From an uncultured Pseudohongiella sp. (GTDB lineage Bacteria; Pseudomonadota; Gammaproteobacteria; Pseudomonadales; Pseudohongiellaceae), in NCBI GenBank assembly GCA_951812715.1, contig OX638323.1, positions 372,001 through 436,000 on the forward strand: a DNA stretch of 64,000 nt. The letters run 5' to 3'. The notes under the pieces were generated by a model. It searched no databases and was not told where the DNA came from. It worked only from the letters and a program-made list of their open reading frames with translations. Made by a program: the position numbers and the translations under genes. The stretch's first letter is position 1. Each line of letters starts with the position of its first letter. Below are positions 9,805 through 20,497 of the stretch, in pieces.

Positions 9805-10593
9805 ATGGCTTTTCTGAAAGGAAAAAGAATCCTTGTTTTGGGCGTTGCGAGCAAATTGTCCATCGCCACCGGCATAGCGCGAGCGATGCATCGCGAAGGC
9901 GCCGAACTGGCGTTCACCTACCAGAACGAGCGGTTGAGCGAGCGCGTGGCGAATATCGCCGGCGCGGCCGGTTCGGACCTGCTATTCCCCTGTGATGTGA
10001 CCAGTGATGTTGAAATCGCGCGGTTGTTCGACGATCTGTCGAAATCCTGGGATGGCCTTGATGGGCTGGTGCACTGCCTGGCCTATGCCCCGGCCGGCGA
10101 ACTCGACGGCAACTTCGTTGACGTGACCACCCGCGAAGGGTTCCTGACGGCCCACGAAATCAGTTCCTACAGTTTCGCCGCCCTCGCGCGGGCGGCCAAG
10201 CCGCTGATGCAAGACCGGAACGGTTCCCTGCTCACATTAAGCTATCTCGGCGCTCTGCGCAGCTTGCCGAACTACAACGTCATGGGACTCGCCAAGGCCA
10301 GCCTGGAAGCGAATGTGCGTTATCTGGCGGCCAGCCTGGGGCCTGACGGCACTCGGGTAAATGCGATCTCGGCGGGGCCGGTGCGCACGCTGGCGGCTTC
10401 AGGGGTCAAGAATTTTCGCAAGATGCTCGAATACAATGCCCGCAATACGCCGCTGCGGCGCAATGTAACCATCGACGAGGTCGGTAACGCGGCGGCCTTC
10501 CTTTGTTCCGATCTCGCTTCGGGTATCAGCGGCGAAATCCTGTATGTGGATGGCGGTTTCAACACCACCGCCATGGGTTCGCTGCCGGATTGA
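9805..10593 (+). CDS. fabI: Enoyl-[acyl-carrier-protein] reductase (NADH), FabI type
   Basis: A 262-residue SDR-family enoyl-ACP reductase, the last step of each fatty-acid elongation cycle. The start chosen ([10 protein letters not shown]) is the conserved FabI N-terminus; the open frame extends further upstream but only into the transporter gene. The cofactor loop is V-A-S-K-L-S-I-A, with the FabI-type catalytic residues Tyr147, Tyr157 and Lys164 (Y-x6-K spacing). It runs towards ppiD, convergent with 46 bp between stops. Confidence 0.96.
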   Translation: MAFLKGKRILVLGVASKLSIATGIARAMHREGAELAFTYQNERLSERVANIAGAAGSDLLFPCDVTSDVEIARLFDDLSKSWDGLDGLVHCLAYAPAGELDGNFVDVTTREGFLTAHEISSYSFAALARAAKPLMQDRNGSLLTLSYLGALRSLPNYNVMGLAKASLEANVRYLAASLGPDGTRVNAISAGPVRTLAASGVKNFRKMLEYNARNTPLRRNVTIDEVGNAAAFLCSDLASGISGEILYVDGGFNTTAMGSLPD

Positions 10594-10639
10594 CGGCTAA
10601 GGGATCGATCAGGCGGGGCGGCGAGAATTTCCCGTTACA

Positions 10640-12532
10640 TCAAGGAAGCAGCGGGGCAAAATCCGGTTCCTGGCGGCTGATGTCGGCTTGGTCACGCAAG
10701 TTCTGCAAGTATCGGTCAAAATCGTTATTGCCGAGATCGGCGGCCAGCGAGCGCGCCAGCAAGCGGCGTTCATCTTCCGGCACGTCTTCCAGCGCGCCTG
10801 GATTTACCGCGGCCAATTCGATCAATACATAAGTTCCATTGCTGAGTACGATGCTGTCATGAACCGGCGCTGAATCGGGCCATTGCATGGAAAAGGCGTG
10901 TTGCGCGATTTCCCGATTGACCTGGATTCCGTCACGGGAGACCGCGGGCGCTTCGATCCAATCGAGTTCGTTCTCAGCGAGTAGTTGGTCGAGGTCCGTA
11001 CCGGCTTGCAAAGCCGTGAATACTTCGTTGCCTAGTTCCGCCGCGGCCTCGCGTTCCATTTCCGACCGCAGCAATACGGCGATTTCCGCTTCGACTTCAT
11101 CCAGCGGACGCACAAACGAATCGTTGAACTGCTCGACTCGTACCACCGCGGCTCGCGAGTCATCGAGCTCCACCACATCGCTGTTATTGCCATCCAGCAG
11201 TACTTCATCGGAATAGGCAGCCGCTACCAAAGCAGGATTGGAGAAAATGTCCGCCCCTCCATTGCGACTGAATGGCGTGCTGGTCAGAACCGGCAAATTC
11301 AACTGTTCGGAAATCGCGCTCAGATCGCCACTCTCGAAAGCCAGATTGGACAAGTCTTCGAGCCGCGCGAAATAGATCAGTTCCACCTCTGAACTTTTAA
11401 GATCGTTTTCAATCCGGTTGGCAACTTCCTCGAAAGGCGGAAATTCATCTTGCGAATCTTCGGTCAAAAGCACCAGATGTACGCCGAATTCACTGCTGAC
11501 CGGGGCGGAAATTTCGCCAAGTTCCAGTTCTCCCAAGGCCTGTTCGACTTCCGGCGGAAAGATCGTGCCGTCGGTGTAGCCGATATCGCCCCCCGCCTCC
11601 GCGGAAATCGTATCACTGGAAAGCTCCAGCGCCAGAGCCGCGAAATCCTCGCCATCGTCAAGCCGCCGTTTCGCCGCTTGCGCCTGCTCCAGCGCCTCTT
11701 GCTCGGAAATACCGAAAGTTTCAAATAGAATGTGAGAAGCGCGTTTCTCCGCGCTACCCTGATATTCGTCGCGCTCTTCCTCATAACGGGCTTGCAGCTC
11801 CTCGGGCGCGACTTCAATTTCTTCGCTAATCGCATCCTTGTCGAGCACCACATAGCGCGCCACTACGGATTCCGGTTCGCGGAACTCCTCCTGGTTTTGC
11901 TCGTAATACTCGCGAATGCTCTCGTCGCCGATTGCCGTTCCCAACGTACGCGTTCCCATGGGAATGGAGATATAACGAATATCGCGCGTCTGCCGCTGCA
12001 TTTCGATCAGTTGTTGTAACTCGCCCGGCGTCAGGAAATTGGAGCCGGCATAGGCGTTGACTAGTTGCGAAAGCGCCATGCGGCGGCTCAGATCTTCGCG
12101 GAACAAGGGTACCGACAAGCCCTGGCTCGCCATGGTGCGCACGGCGAGTTCGCTGTCGAACACGCCGTTAATCTGAAATTGCGGCGAATTGAGAATGAAG
12201 CGGTCGATCTGCGTGCTGGAAATCGACAGCGCGGCCCGCTCCGCGGCCTGGCGCAGCACCACCTCGTCGATGAGCTGGTTCAATGCAATGTCTTCGACCA
12301 GGCCGGGATCTATCGCACCGGCATCGGCGCCGATAGTGGCCAGCAATTGCTGAACGCTGTTTTGCAATTGCACATCGTTGATTTCTTCGCCGTTTACTTC
12401 GGCTACCGGGGGCGCGGCTACGAAGCCGCCGATAATAGACTCAACTCCCCATAGCGCGAAAACGGCCACGATCAGGCCGATAATTACCTTGGCGACAACA
12501 CCCTGGGAATTGTCTCTGATGTTCTGGAGCAT
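10640..12532 (-). CDS. ppiD: Periplasmic chaperone / peptidyl-prolyl isomerase PpiD (SurA_N-parvulin)
   Basis: A 630-residue protein with one N-terminal membrane anchor (about 14-35) and a long periplasmic part: SurA_N-like chaperone segment (about 40-190), parvulin domain (about 262-358, beginning K-R-A-S-H-I-L-F) and a C-terminal chaperone region. It helps newly exported outer-membrane proteins fold at the Sec exit. Position after hupB, with an intrinsic terminator between the two, is the conserved lon-hupB-ppiD order. The terminator means ppiD probably relies on read-through or its own promoter. Confidence 0.93.
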   Translation of the reverse strand: MLQNIRDNSQGVVAKVIIGLIVAVFALWGVESIIGGFVAAPPVAEVNGEEINDVQLQNSVQQLLATIGADAGAIDPGLVEDIALNQLIDEVVLRQAAERAALSISSTQIDRFILNSPQFQINGVFDSELAVRTMASQGLSVPLFREDLSRRMALSQLVNAYAGSNFLTPGELQQLIEMQRQTRDIRYISIPMGTRTLGTAIGDESIREYYEQNQEEFREPESVVARYVVLDKDAISEEIEVAPEELQARYEEERDEYQGSAEKRASHILFETFGISEQEALEQAQAAKRRLDDGEDFAALALELSSDTISAEAGGDIGYTDGTIFPPEVEQALGELELGEISAPVSSEFGVHLVLLTEDSQDEFPPFEEVANRIENDLKSSEVELIYFARLEDLSNLAFESGDLSAISEQLNLPVLTSTPFSRNGGADIFSNPALVAAAYSDEVLLDGNNSDVVELDDSRAAVVRVEQFNDSFVRPLDEVEAEIAVLLRSEMEREAAAELGNEVFTALQAGTDLDQLLAENELDWIEAPAVSRDGIQVNREIAQHAFSMQWPDSAPVHDSIVLSNGTYVLIELAAVNPGALEDVPEDERRLLARSLAADLGNNDFDRYLQNLRDQADISRQEPDFAPLLP

Positions 12533-12570
12533 CTCTCATCCATTTGCGGCCGACGCCCTGCCCCGGTCGA

Positions 12571-12604
12571 ATTAAAAATGGGCGCATCCAGGACGCGCCC
12601 ATTT
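12571..12604 (-). terminator. Rho-independent terminator after hupB
   Basis: A 10-bp stem (AAATGGGCGC at 12576-12585 pairing with GCGCCCATTT at 12595-12604) with a 9-nt loop. On the minus strand it is followed by a run of T (TTTTTAATT). It lies about 85 bp beyond the hupB stop and before the ppiD start, so it should end most hupB transcripts. Confidence 0.8.
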
Positions 12605-12689
12605 GTTGCGATTCGAACCGTCTGTAGCGCCAGGCGGTCCGCTTTGCGGGCGCCGAGGGAGTACCGGCGCCGCGCTTAAGCAGTCGCGA

Positions 12690-12962
12690 TCAGGATACTG
12701 AGTCTTTCAGCGCCTTGCCGGCCTTGAAAGCGGGAACCCGGGACGCCGCGATTTCGATGGACTCGCCGGTCCTGGGATTTCGCCCGGTCCGCGCACCTCG
12801 CTCGCGCACGGAAAATGTCCCGAAGCCTACCAGCGCCACCGAATCCCCTCCTTGTAATGCGCCGGCGATAGCGTCAAGCGTTGCCTCGACGGCCTGCCCG
12901 GCGCTTGCTTTCGTTACGCCGGCGTTACGCGCGACCACGTCTATCAGTTCAGATTTATTCAT
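12690..12962 (-). CDS. hupB: DNA-binding protein HU-beta
   Basis: A 90-residue HU/IHF-family nucleoid protein. The opening [11 protein letters not shown] is typical, and the beta-arm signature [18 protein letters not shown] is intact. The C-terminal [11 protein letters not shown] motif completes the fold. It sits downstream of lon, as in most Gammaproteobacteria, and has its own strong promoter (separate entry) and terminator. Confidence 0.97.
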   Translation of the reverse strand: MNKSELIDVVARNAGVTKASAGQAVEATLDAIAGALQGGDSVALVGFGTFSVRERGARTGRNPRTGESIEIAASRVPAFKAGKALKDSVS

Positions 12963-13168
12963 GCTTATCCCCTATAAGATTAGCTGTAATTCAAAATTTA
13001 TTATCGCAGTGAGCGTGTCGTCCTCGAACGAATCAATTAAGGATGTCCCATCCGTGCGGAAATCCGCCTGCACCTGGTGTCGGCCTACTCTGCCGCATGA
13101 AAATTGTCCGAACTTGATTCGACGCAGAAGCAGCCTTAGTCTCCTGCCCGTCTTTGCTGCTAGTGCGA

Positions 13169-13198
13169 CTTATATCAATAGCGCAAAAGACGTGTCAA
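13169..13198 (-). promoter_or_regulatory. Predicted sigma-70 promoter of hupB
   Basis: On the minus strand a perfect -35 box TTGACA (13193-13198) and a -10 box TATAAG (13169-13174) are separated by 18 bp. Transcription would start near 13162, leaving a 5' leader of about 200 nt before the hupB ATG. It lies in the 377-bp gap between lon and hupB; I see no gene in that gap. Confidence 0.75.
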
Positions 13199-13339
13199 CC
13201 CATGGTAGCCAGATGCGGCCTCTACAGTCGGAAATCCGTCAAAAAACCGTTGCCAGCAGCGGAATTTTGCCTTTTCGGGATTGTCCGAACGATTCTCTCA
13301 TGCGGCGCGCGAAAATTCTGACAACGATATCTTTTCCAA

Positions 13340-15769
13340 TCAATGAGTACTGATCGACTTGCCATCGCCACCGGCATCGATATCTTTCTGTTTTCCCTCC
13401 TTCTTCTTGATCGGCAGTACTTCCTCCGGAAGCGGAGTCGGTAACCGCTGCAAGGCGACCTCAAGAACCTCGTCGATCCAATTAACCGGCACGATATCCA
13501 ACTCCGACTTGATATTGTCCGGAATTTCAGTCAGATCCCGCTCGTTTTCGGCCGGAATGATGACCGTTTTAATATTGGCGCGATGAGCGGCGAGCAATTT
13601 TTCCTTCAATCCACCGATGCGCAACACTTGCCCGCGCAAGGTAATCTCCCCAGTCATGGAAACATCGGCCCGCACCGGAATCATGGTAAGCACCGACACC
13701 AGCGCCACGCACATACCCACGCCGGCGCTTGGACCGTCTTTCGGCGTGGCGCCTTCCGGTACGTGAATATGTATATCGAATTTCTCGTGAAAATCGGAAC
13801 TGACCCCAAGCGTCGCGGCGCGGGAGCGGACGACAGTAAGCGCTGCCTGGATCGATTCCTGCATGACATCGCCGAGGGATCCGGTTTTTATGGTCTTGCC
13901 CTTGCCTTCCACGGCGCTCGCCTCGATGGTCAGCAACTCGCCGCCGACCTTGGTCCAGGCGAGGCCGTTGACCTGGCCGATCTTGTTCTCGCCAAGCGCC
14001 TTGCTGCGATCGTACTTTCTGACGCCGCAATACTTGTCGAGCATATCTGGCTCTACCACCGTCGCTTCGACTTTGCGGGCGAGCGTGTTGTCCTTGACCA
14101 CCTTGCGGCAGATCTTGGCGATTTCCCGTTCCAGCCCGCGCACGCCAGCTTCCCGCGTATAGCAGCGAATCAGATCGCGAATCGAATCCCTGCCGATCTC
14201 CAGTTCGCCTTCGCCGATACCATTGCTGCTTTTCTGCTTCGGCACCAGATAGCGCTCCGCGATACCAATTTTCTCTTCTTCCGTGTAACCGGGTATGCGA
14301 ATGACTTCCATGCGGTCGAGCAAGGGATCGGGAATGTCCATGGTGTTGGAAGTGCAAATGAACAAAACGTCTGACAAATCGTAATCGACTTCCAGATAAT
14401 GATCACTGAAACTGTGGTTCTGTTCCGGGTCCAGCACTTCAAGCAGAGCGGAAGCGGGGTCGCCGCGAATATCCATACCCATCTTGTCTACTTCGTCCAG
14501 CAGAAACAGCGGGTTGCGAACGCCGCCCTTGGCCAGCTTTTGCAGTAGCTTGCCGGGCAGCGAACCGATATATGTGCGGCGATGCCCCCTGATTTCCGCT
14601 TCGTCCCGCACTCCGCCAAGCGCCATGCGGACAAATTTCCTGTTGGTCGCACGGGCAATGGATTCACCGAGCGAAGTTTTGCCCACTCCGGGCGGGCCGG
14701 TCAGACAGAGAATCGGTCCCTTGAGTTTTTTCACCCTCTTTTGCACGGCCAGGTATTCGAGCACGCGCTCTTTAACTTCCTCTAGACCGTAATGGTCCGC
14801 TTCGAGGATTTTCTCCGCCTTGTTCAGATCGAGCCGCACTCGACTGCGCTTCTTCCAGGGCACCGAGGTCATCCAGTCGAGATAAGTGCGCACCACGGAA
14901 GCCTCGGAAGACATCGGCGACATCATCTTCAGTTTCTTCCATTCCGACAGCGCCTTGTCCATGGCCTCCTTCGGCATACCCGAATCTTCGATCTTCTGCT
15001 TTAGTTCATCGGTTTCGTTGGGAACGTTTTCCAATTCGCCCATTTCCTTCTGAATGGCTTTCATCTGCTCATTCAGATAATACTCGCGCTGGCTTTTTTC
15101 CATCTGTTTCTTGACGCGGCCGCGAATGCGCTTTTCCACCTGCAGCAGATCGATTTCGTGCTCGATCAATCCCATCATGAATTCTATGCGAGCGGTTACG
15201 TCCGCCTGTTCGAGTGATTCCTGCTTCTGGGGCAGCTTGAGGGAAAGATGCGAGATGATCGTGTCCACGAGCCGGCCGGGATCCTCAATGCTGGAGATCG
15301 AGGTCATCACTTCCGGGGGAATCTTCTTGCTCAATTGCAGGTACTGATCGAATTGCGTCAGCAGCGACCGCACCAGTAACTGAGCCTCTTCCTCCGGCGC
15401 TTCTTCGGAAGGAAGGATCTGGCATTCGGCGCGGTAGTGATCGCCGTCGAGCATTACCTTCGTGAGGCGCGCCCGTTGCAATCCTTCAACGAGCAGCTTC
15501 ACCGTTCCGTCCGGCAGGCGCACCAACTGGAGAATCGCGGCCACGGTGCCTACTTCGAACAAATCCTCCATGCCGGGATCGTCTTCCGCCGGATCCCGCT
15601 GCGCTACCAGCAGAATCTGCTTGTCGTTGGCCATGGCCACTTCCAGCCCGCGCTGGGACCGTGGCCGTCCCACGAACAGCGGCTGCACGACTTGCGGGTA
15701 AACAACTACGTCCCGCAACGGGAGCAGCGGGAGACTGGAAAGTTCGCCTTGAATTCGGGTATCAGTCAT
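13340..15769 (-). CDS. lon: ATP-dependent protease Lon
   Basis: An 809-residue Lon that degrades damaged and regulatory proteins. The substrate-binding N domain (about 12-205) is followed by a coiled-coil, then the AAA+ module with Walker A G-P-P-G-V-G-K-T (358-365) and Walker B F-L-L-D-E-V-D-K. The protease domain has catalytic Ser681 (D-G-P-S-A-G) and Lys724 (G-L-K-E-K). Length is about 25 residues longer than E. coli Lon, mostly in the C-terminal tail (lysine/aspartate/glycine-rich). It is directly downstream of clpX. Confidence 0.98.
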   Translation of the reverse strand: MTDTRIQGELSSLPLLPLRDVVVYPQVVQPLFVGRPRSQRGLEVAMANDKQILLVAQRDPAEDDPGMEDLFEVGTVAAILQLVRLPDGTVKLLVEGLQRARLTKVMLDGDHYRAECQILPSEEAPEEEAQLLVRSLLTQFDQYLQLSKKIPPEVMTSISSIEDPGRLVDTIISHLSLKLPQKQESLEQADVTARIEFMMGLIEHEIDLLQVEKRIRGRVKKQMEKSQREYYLNEQMKAIQKEMGELENVPNETDELKQKIEDSGMPKEAMDKALSEWKKLKMMSPMSSEASVVRTYLDWMTSVPWKKRSRVRLDLNKAEKILEADHYGLEEVKERVLEYLAVQKRVKKLKGPILCLTGPPGVGKTSLGESIARATNRKFVRMALGGVRDEAEIRGHRRTYIGSLPGKLLQKLAKGGVRNPLFLLDEVDKMGMDIRGDPASALLEVLDPEQNHSFSDHYLEVDYDLSDVLFICTSNTMDIPDPLLDRMEVIRIPGYTEEEKIGIAERYLVPKQKSSNGIGEGELEIGRDSIRDLIRCYTREAGVRGLEREIAKICRKVVKDNTLARKVEATVVEPDMLDKYCGVRKYDRSKALGENKIGQVNGLAWTKVGGELLTIEASAVEGKGKTIKTGSLGDVMQESIQAALTVVRSRAATLGVSSDFHEKFDIHIHVPEGATPKDGPSAGVGMCVALVSVLTMIPVRADVSMTGEITLRGQVLRIGGLKEKLLAAHRANIKTVIIPAENERDLTEIPDNIKSELDIVPVNWIDEVLEVALQRLPTPLPEEVLPIKKKEGKQKDIDAGGDGKSISTH

Positions 15770-15811
15770 AAATTACGCCACCGGGGGGTTATCCGGGTTG
15801 GTCCGTTGCGG

Positions 15812-17101
15812 CTATTCCGCTTGGGAAATGCCTGTTTGCTTGAGATTCTCGTACATCAGCAAAGGCTCCGATTCACCCCGAATTACCGCGGCGTCGATAA
15901 TTACCTTGCTGACATTGTCCAGCGACGGAATACGATACATCGTGTCGAGTAAAACCGATTCCATGATAGACCGCAGTCCTCTCGCGCCGGTCTTGCGCTC
16001 CTGGGCCTTTTCCGCGATCGAGCCGAGAGCATCGTCGCGGAACTGGATTTCCACGGCATCCATTTCAAACAATTTTTCATATTGTTTGGTGAGGGAATTT
16101 CTTGGCTCGCGAATGATTCTCACCAGCGCTTCGAGATCAAGTTCGTCCAGTGTCGCAATCATCGGCAACCTGCCGACAAATTCGGGAATGAGGCCGTATT
16201 TGATCAGATCCTCGGGCTCGACGGCACGCAAGGTTTCGCCCACCTGCCGCTTGTTGCTGGCGGATCGCAGTTCGGCGGTAAAACCGATGCCGGCCTTGTC
16301 CGAGCGCGCCCGGATGATCTTGTCCAGGCCGGCAAAGGCGCCCCCGCAGACGAACAGAATATTGGACGTGTCCACCTGCAGGAATTCCTGCTGGGGATGC
16401 TTGCGGCCGCCCTGGGGCGGCACTGAAGCCACGGTGCCTTCGATCAGTTTGAGCAGCGCCTGCTGCACGCCTTCGCCGGAGACGTCCCGAGTTATCGACG
16501 GATTGTCCGATTTGCGGGACAACTTGTCGATTTCATCGATATAGACAATACCGATCTGAGCTCGATCGACATCGTAGTCGCACTTTTGCAACAGCTTCTG
16601 GATGATGTTCTCGACATCTTCGCCGACATAGCCGGCTTCGGTCAAGGTAGTTGCATCGGCGATAGTAAACGGCACCTCCAGCAGGCGCGCCAGAGTCTCC
16701 GCCAGTAAAGTCTTGCCGGTGCCGGTGGGACCGATCATCAGGATGTTGCTTTTGCCAAGTTCCACATCGGAACCGCGGTGGTCCGAACGGAGCCGCTTGT
16801 AATGGTTGTAAACCGCTACCGCGAGCACCTTTTTGGCGTTTTCCTGACCGATGACATATTCATCGAGGGTACTCTTGATTTCTTCCGGAATCGGCAGTTT
16901 TCGGCCGCTTGAGCCGGCATCCTTGACGTCGTTTTCCTCGCGGATAATATCATTGCAAAGATCAACGCATTCATTGCAAACGTAGACCGAAGGACCGGCA
17001 ATAAGTTTGCGGACCTCATGCTGGGATTTGCCGCAGAAAGAGCAGTTGAGCAACTCTCCGCCGCCGTCACCCTTGTTATAGCGATTGTCCGACATCGTCA
17101 A
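15812..17101 (-). CDS. clpX: ClpXP protease ATP-binding unfoldase ClpX
   Basis: A 429-residue AAA+ unfoldase that feeds substrates to ClpP. The N-terminal zinc finger uses Cys20, Cys23, Cys42 and Cys45. Walker A is G-P-T-G-T-G-K-T (124-131), the pore loop G-Y-V-G lies at 157-160, and the Walker B region I-V-Y-I-D-E-I-D-K is clear. The I-G-F tripeptide of the ClpP-docking loop is present (G-I-G-F-T-A). It begins 95 bp after clpP and precedes lon by 42 bp. Confidence 0.98.
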   Translation of the reverse strand: MTMSDNRYNKGDGGGELLNCSFCGKSQHEVRKLIAGPSVYVCNECVDLCNDIIREENDVKDAGSSGRKLPIPEEIKSTLDEYVIGQENAKKVLAVAVYNHYKRLRSDHRGSDVELGKSNILMIGPTGTGKTLLAETLARLLEVPFTIADATTLTEAGYVGEDVENIIQKLLQKCDYDVDRAQIGIVYIDEIDKLSRKSDNPSITRDVSGEGVQQALLKLIEGTVASVPPQGGRKHPQQEFLQVDTSNILFVCGGAFAGLDKIIRARSDKAGIGFTAELRSASNKRQVGETLRAVEPEDLIKYGLIPEFVGRLPMIATLDELDLEALVRIIREPRNSLTKQYEKLFEMDAVEIQFRDDALGSIAEKAQERKTGARGLRSIMESVLLDTMYRIPSLDNVSKVIIDAAVIRGESEPLLMYENLKQTGISQAE

Positions 17102-17196
17102 TTAACCAAACGTCTGCTCACGATATTTCACGAGAAATTCGTACTCCGAAATTCATCATTATCTCAAAATCAGAGCGTCGGCTGAACCCACCGGAT

Positions 17197-17838
17197 TCAG
17201 CTCTGTTTTCCCCCAATAGCCTTATTATCTACCCGTCTTTCGATTACTTTATCCACCAAACCGTATTCAAGCGCCTGCTCGGCATTCATGAAATTGTCCC
17301 GTTCCGTATCCTGGCCGATTATATCCACGTCCTGACCGGAATGGCGCGCAAGCAGATCGTTCAGAATTTTTCTTATTCTGACGATTTCATTAGCCTGGAT
17401 TTCGATATCGGTTGCCTGACCCTGGGCGCCGCCGCTCGGCTGGTGAATCATGATGCGGGAATGCGGCAATACGTAACGTTTACCCGGAGCGCCGCCGGCA
17501 AGCAATACCGCCCCCATACTCGCGGCATGACCGACACACATGGTGCTAACCTCCGGCTGAATGAACTGCATGGTGTCGTAAATCGACAAACCCGCGCTTA
17601 CCGAGCCGCCAGGTGAATTGATGTAAAGGTGAATATCCTTATCGGGGTTGTCGGACTCAAGAAACAACATCTGCGCCACGATCAGGTTTGCCATATGATC
17701 TTCAATCGGACCGGTCAAAAATATCACGCGGTCCTTGAGCAATCTGGAATAAATATCGTAGGAGCGCTCTCCCAGCGAGGTCTGTTCCACCACAATGGGA
17801 ACGAGTGCTGATCGCGGAGTAAATTGATTGCGGGTCAT
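17197..17838 (-). CDS. clpP: ATP-dependent Clp protease proteolytic subunit
   Basis: A 213-residue serine peptidase forming the barrel of ClpXP. The catalytic triad is visible: Ser107 (A-A-S-M-G), His132 (I-M-I-H-Q-P) and Asp181 (E-R-D-N-F-M). The oxyanion glycine-rich strand S-P-G-G-S-V-S-A-G is at about 75-83. The N-terminus is a short leader of the kind processed off in E. coli. It follows tig by 96 bp and is probably co-transcribed with clpX. Confidence 0.98.
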   Translation of the reverse strand: MTRNQFTPRSALVPIVVEQTSLGERSYDIYSRLLKDRVIFLTGPIEDHMANLIVAQMLFLESDNPDKDIHLYINSPGGSVSAGLSIYDTMQFIQPEVSTMCVGHAASMGAVLLAGGAPGKRYVLPHSRIMIHQPSGGAQGQATDIEIQANEIVRIRKILNDLLARHSGQDVDIIGQDTERDNFMNAEQALEYGLVDKVIERRVDNKAIGGKQS

Positions 17839-17934
17839 TTGTCAGCGTTCCTTTTAGTGAAATGGGCGCCCGTAGCCGCCTTAAAACATGGCGCCGCGCT
17901 CGCCGCGGCTACCGGTTGCCGGATTGAATTGATT

Positions 17935-19227
17935 TCAGCGCCGGATCGCTTCCTGGTAGGAAACCTCTTTTTCGCTCATCTTTACCTGGCCGGCGATATA
18001 GTCGAACACCTGATCTTCCAGCACCGAAGCTTCGATGGCGGACAACTGTTCCTCGTTGCCATAATACCATCGCACGACTTCGTCCGGTGATTCATAGGTC
18101 GAGGCCAGTTCCTCGATGGCTTCCCTAACTCGTTCCGCGTCGGCTTTCATGTCGTTGGCGCTGACGATCTCGGTCAATATCAGGCCCATGATCACTCGTC
18201 GCCGCGCCTGATCCTTGAGCAGATCATCCGGCACTTCAAACTTCTCACTCCCTTGCTCGGTCAAACGCTGGGCGGTTTCGGACCGCAGCCGACCCATTTC
18301 CTCGGCCATCATCGACTCAGGCACCGAAAAGTCCGCCCGCTTGACCACCGCTTCGATAATGTTCCCCTTCATTCTGCCGCGGCGAACAGACTTCAACTCA
18401 CGTTCCATGTTGCGAATGATTTCCTCGTGAAAAGCTTCCTCGCCCCCTTCTTCCACTCCGAAGCTCTTATAGAATTCCTCGTTGACTTCGGGCAGCCTTG
18501 GCTCCCTTACCTCGTGGAGCCTGATGTCGAATTCCACATCTTTTCCAGCAAGTTCGCTTTGGTGGTATTCATCGGGGAATTTCAAAACACAGGTAAATTC
18601 TTCACTTGGCTTCCGGCCCTTGATCGCATCTTCAAAGCCGGGAATCATGCGCTCGGAACCAAGCAGCAAACTGCTATTCTCAGCTTTGCCACCCTCAAAT
18701 TCCGCCCCATCCACGCGCCCGGTAAAATCGATATTGACCAGATCTTCATCGGCAGCGGCGCGATCCACCGGCTCCCAGGTTTGCCGCTGTTTGCGCAAGG
18801 TTTCAACCATTGCGCTTACGTCTTCTTCAGTCACTTCAGCCGTTAGATTTTCGAGCTTTATGCGTGAAAAATCCGGTAATTCGACTTCGGGATAGATCTC
18901 GAAAACCGCCGCGAACCGCAGATCCTTGCCTTCCGCCAATTCAGTCAATTCCAGCTTGGGCTGGCCGGCTGGACGCAATCCTTCCCGTTGAATGGCTTCG
19001 ATATAACTCTTGTTCATCAGATCGCCGACGACTTCCTGCCGGATGCCGGGGCCAAAGCGCTTCTTCACCAGGCTTAACGGCACCTTGCCTTTGCGAAAAC
19101 CGTTCAATCTTACGGTTTTGGCAGCTTCCCGCAGGCGATCGTTCACGCCCGAATCTACCTCGGCGGCGGGCACTTCGATGATCAATTTCCGTTCGAGTCC
19201 CTCGGAATTGCTAAGTGAAACTCGCAT
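17935..19227 (-). CDS. tig: Trigger factor (ribosome-associated chaperone, PPIase)
   Basis: A 430-residue trigger factor. I start it at M-R-V-S-L-S-N because all family members begin near this point; eight extra in-frame codons upstream add nothing conserved. The ribosome-binding signature is G-F-R-K-G-K-V-P (about 45-52). The FKBP-type isomerase domain is at about 155-235 (N-I-D-F-T-G-R-V-D-G), and the C-terminal helical chaperone domain follows. It heads the tig-clpP-clpX-lon order that couples folding to degradation. Confidence 0.96.
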   Translation of the reverse strand: MRVSLSNSEGLERKLIIEVPAAEVDSGVNDRLREAAKTVRLNGFRKGKVPLSLVKKRFGPGIRQEVVGDLMNKSYIEAIQREGLRPAGQPKLELTELAEGKDLRFAAVFEIYPEVELPDFSRIKLENLTAEVTEEDVSAMVETLRKQRQTWEPVDRAAADEDLVNIDFTGRVDGAEFEGGKAENSSLLLGSERMIPGFEDAIKGRKPSEEFTCVLKFPDEYHQSELAGKDVEFDIRLHEVREPRLPEVNEEFYKSFGVEEGGEEAFHEEIIRNMERELKSVRRGRMKGNIIEAVVKRADFSVPESMMAEEMGRLRSETAQRLTEQGSEKFEVPDDLLKDQARRRVIMGLILTEIVSANDMKADAERVREAIEELASTYESPDEVVRWYYGNEEQLSAIEASVLEDQVFDYIAGQVKMSEKEVSYQEAIRR

Positions 19228-19380
19228 ATTTCTTTCTCTGTCAGCCGACAACTATCTTTTGCCGAGGAATCGGGTTACGCGAGAGAAACAGGCAGGCGCG
19301 GCGAATCAGCCGGCCGCGGGCGAGAACGCAACCCGGGCACTCGCGGGGAAGGCGAATTCTCCCATATCAAAACGGGCTAT

Positions 19381-20334
19381 TCAATTGAGCAGCAAGGCGG
19401 ACTCGCGCCAGTCGCGGCGCAGACTGCCAAAGACCCGGTCCATATGATGAATGAAAAAGAAATGGCCGCGGTGGGAGACCCGATGCAAGCGCGCCCGCGG
19501 CAGGCGCGCGGCCAGGTATTCACAATCCGCGCGTAGCGTGAGCCGATCGGCGCAGCCATGCCAGATTTCGGTCGGAACGGCAATCTCTTCCAACGGCACT
19601 TCCAGCTTACGGAAACTGATAGCAAGATCCTGAGCCATGCCGCGGTAGCCAGCGCGCACGGACTCGGCCTGGTCTGCTTCCAGAATTCCGGCAACTTCCG
19701 GCCTCGAAAGTACTTTTTTGTCCGAGTAACTCAATTCTTCGCGCAGCTTCTCGAGCACCGTTCCCGGTTCATCGGGTGAAAAAAATTGCTTCAGCCGCAA
19801 CATTGCATCCACCGCCGCGGGCACGAGCCCGGCTAGCAAGGCGCAGGCGCCGCTTGGGGAAGCCAGCGCCCGCGCCGGAATCCCTGCCAGATTGACCTGC
19901 GCCACCACCCGTTCCGGGCTCATGCGGCAAAGATGCAAGGCGTAGATGCCGCCGCCGCCTTTCGACACAATGCCGAAACGGCCGATGCCGAGTTCCCGCA
20001 GGACCGGCAGCAGCTTGTCACAGAAACTGCCTGGCGACTTGCAGACGAAATAATCGGAGCGACCTACTCCAGGTCGATCAAAGGCGATGAGGCGATAGCC
20101 GCAGCGTTGCGCGCCTTGATGCAACAACGAGGCCTCCAGCCGAGAACTGCCGGTATCATGGAAATACAAAAGCGGGAACCCGGCGGGATTGCCGTAACTG
20201 TCGAATGCCAAGAGAGAACCGTTGGTCAGGCGCAAGTAGCCATCCGGCTCGCTTTGACGCTGTGAAACTCCGGCAATTCGGCCTTCAACGGCGGGCGTGA
20301 ATTGATCCGGAAGATAAATCTGTCTGGCGTTCAC
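19381..20334 (-). CDS. Alpha/beta-fold hydrolase, function unknown
   Basis: A 317-residue protein with an alpha/beta-hydrolase core starting near residue 45 (G-F-P-L-L-Y-F-H-D-T-G-S-S-R), then A-F-D-R-P-G-V-G-R-S-D. The nucleophile elbow reads I-V-S-K-G, so the usual first Gly of G-x-S-x-G is missing although Ser and the second Gly remain, followed by a G-G-G-I-Y-A-L helix. The acid is probably in W-H-G-C-A-D-R-L-T and the His in H-R-V-S-H-R-G-H-F-F-F. The first 40 residues have no recognised match. It is transcribed divergently from the DUF6502-type gene across a region with palindromic sites. Confidence 0.75.
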   Translation of the reverse strand: MNARQIYLPDQFTPAVEGRIAGVSQRQSEPDGYLRLTNGSLLAFDSYGNPAGFPLLYFHDTGSSRLEASLLHQGAQRCGYRLIAFDRPGVGRSDYFVCKSPGSFCDKLLPVLRELGIGRFGIVSKGGGGIYALHLCRMSPERVVAQVNLAGIPARALASPSGACALLAGLVPAAVDAMLRLKQFFSPDEPGTVLEKLREELSYSDKKVLSRPEVAGILEADQAESVRAGYRGMAQDLAISFRKLEVPLEEIAVPTEIWHGCADRLTLRADCEYLAARLPRARLHRVSHRGHFFFIHHMDRVFGSLRRDWRESALLLN

Positions 20335-20364
20335 AGCCTCAACTCCATGACCAAACTGCTATTA

Positions 20365-20381
20365 GTGGGAATTTTTCCCAC
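20365..20381. promoter_or_regulatory. Palindromic operator-like site 1
   Basis: GTGGGAA-TTT-TTCCCAC, a perfect 7-bp inverted repeat with a 3-nt centre, 31 bp upstream of the hydrolase start codon. A related site lies at 20461-20475. Their pairing in one divergent promoter region suggests binding by a dimeric regulator. Confidence 0.45.
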
Positions 20382-20460
20382 GCAGTATAGCGCAGTTTTT
20401 ATGACTGATACATGACAAAAACACTTTTTGGGAAATTGTGGTAATTTCTCCATGACTTTG

Positions 20461-20489
20461 TGGGATTTTTTCCCAGCACTATCTATAAT
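20461..20489 (+). promoter_or_regulatory. Operator-like site 2 overlapping a predicted promoter of the DUF6502-type gene
   Basis: TGGGA-TTTTT-TCCCA (20461-20475) lies directly upstream of a perfect -10 hexamer TATAAT (20484-20489). The ATG at 20498 is only 8 bp beyond the -10 box, so the transcript would be leaderless or nearly so. A second in-frame ATG 30 bp later would give a short leader. The site falls in the -35/spacer region, where a bound protein would repress. Confidence 0.45.
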
Positions 20490-20497
20490 TCCAGGTA

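Noticed and set aside
13583..14374. 263-codon plus-strand frame inside lon
   Set aside because: A shadow of the lon gene, whose protein motifs are complete on the other strand.
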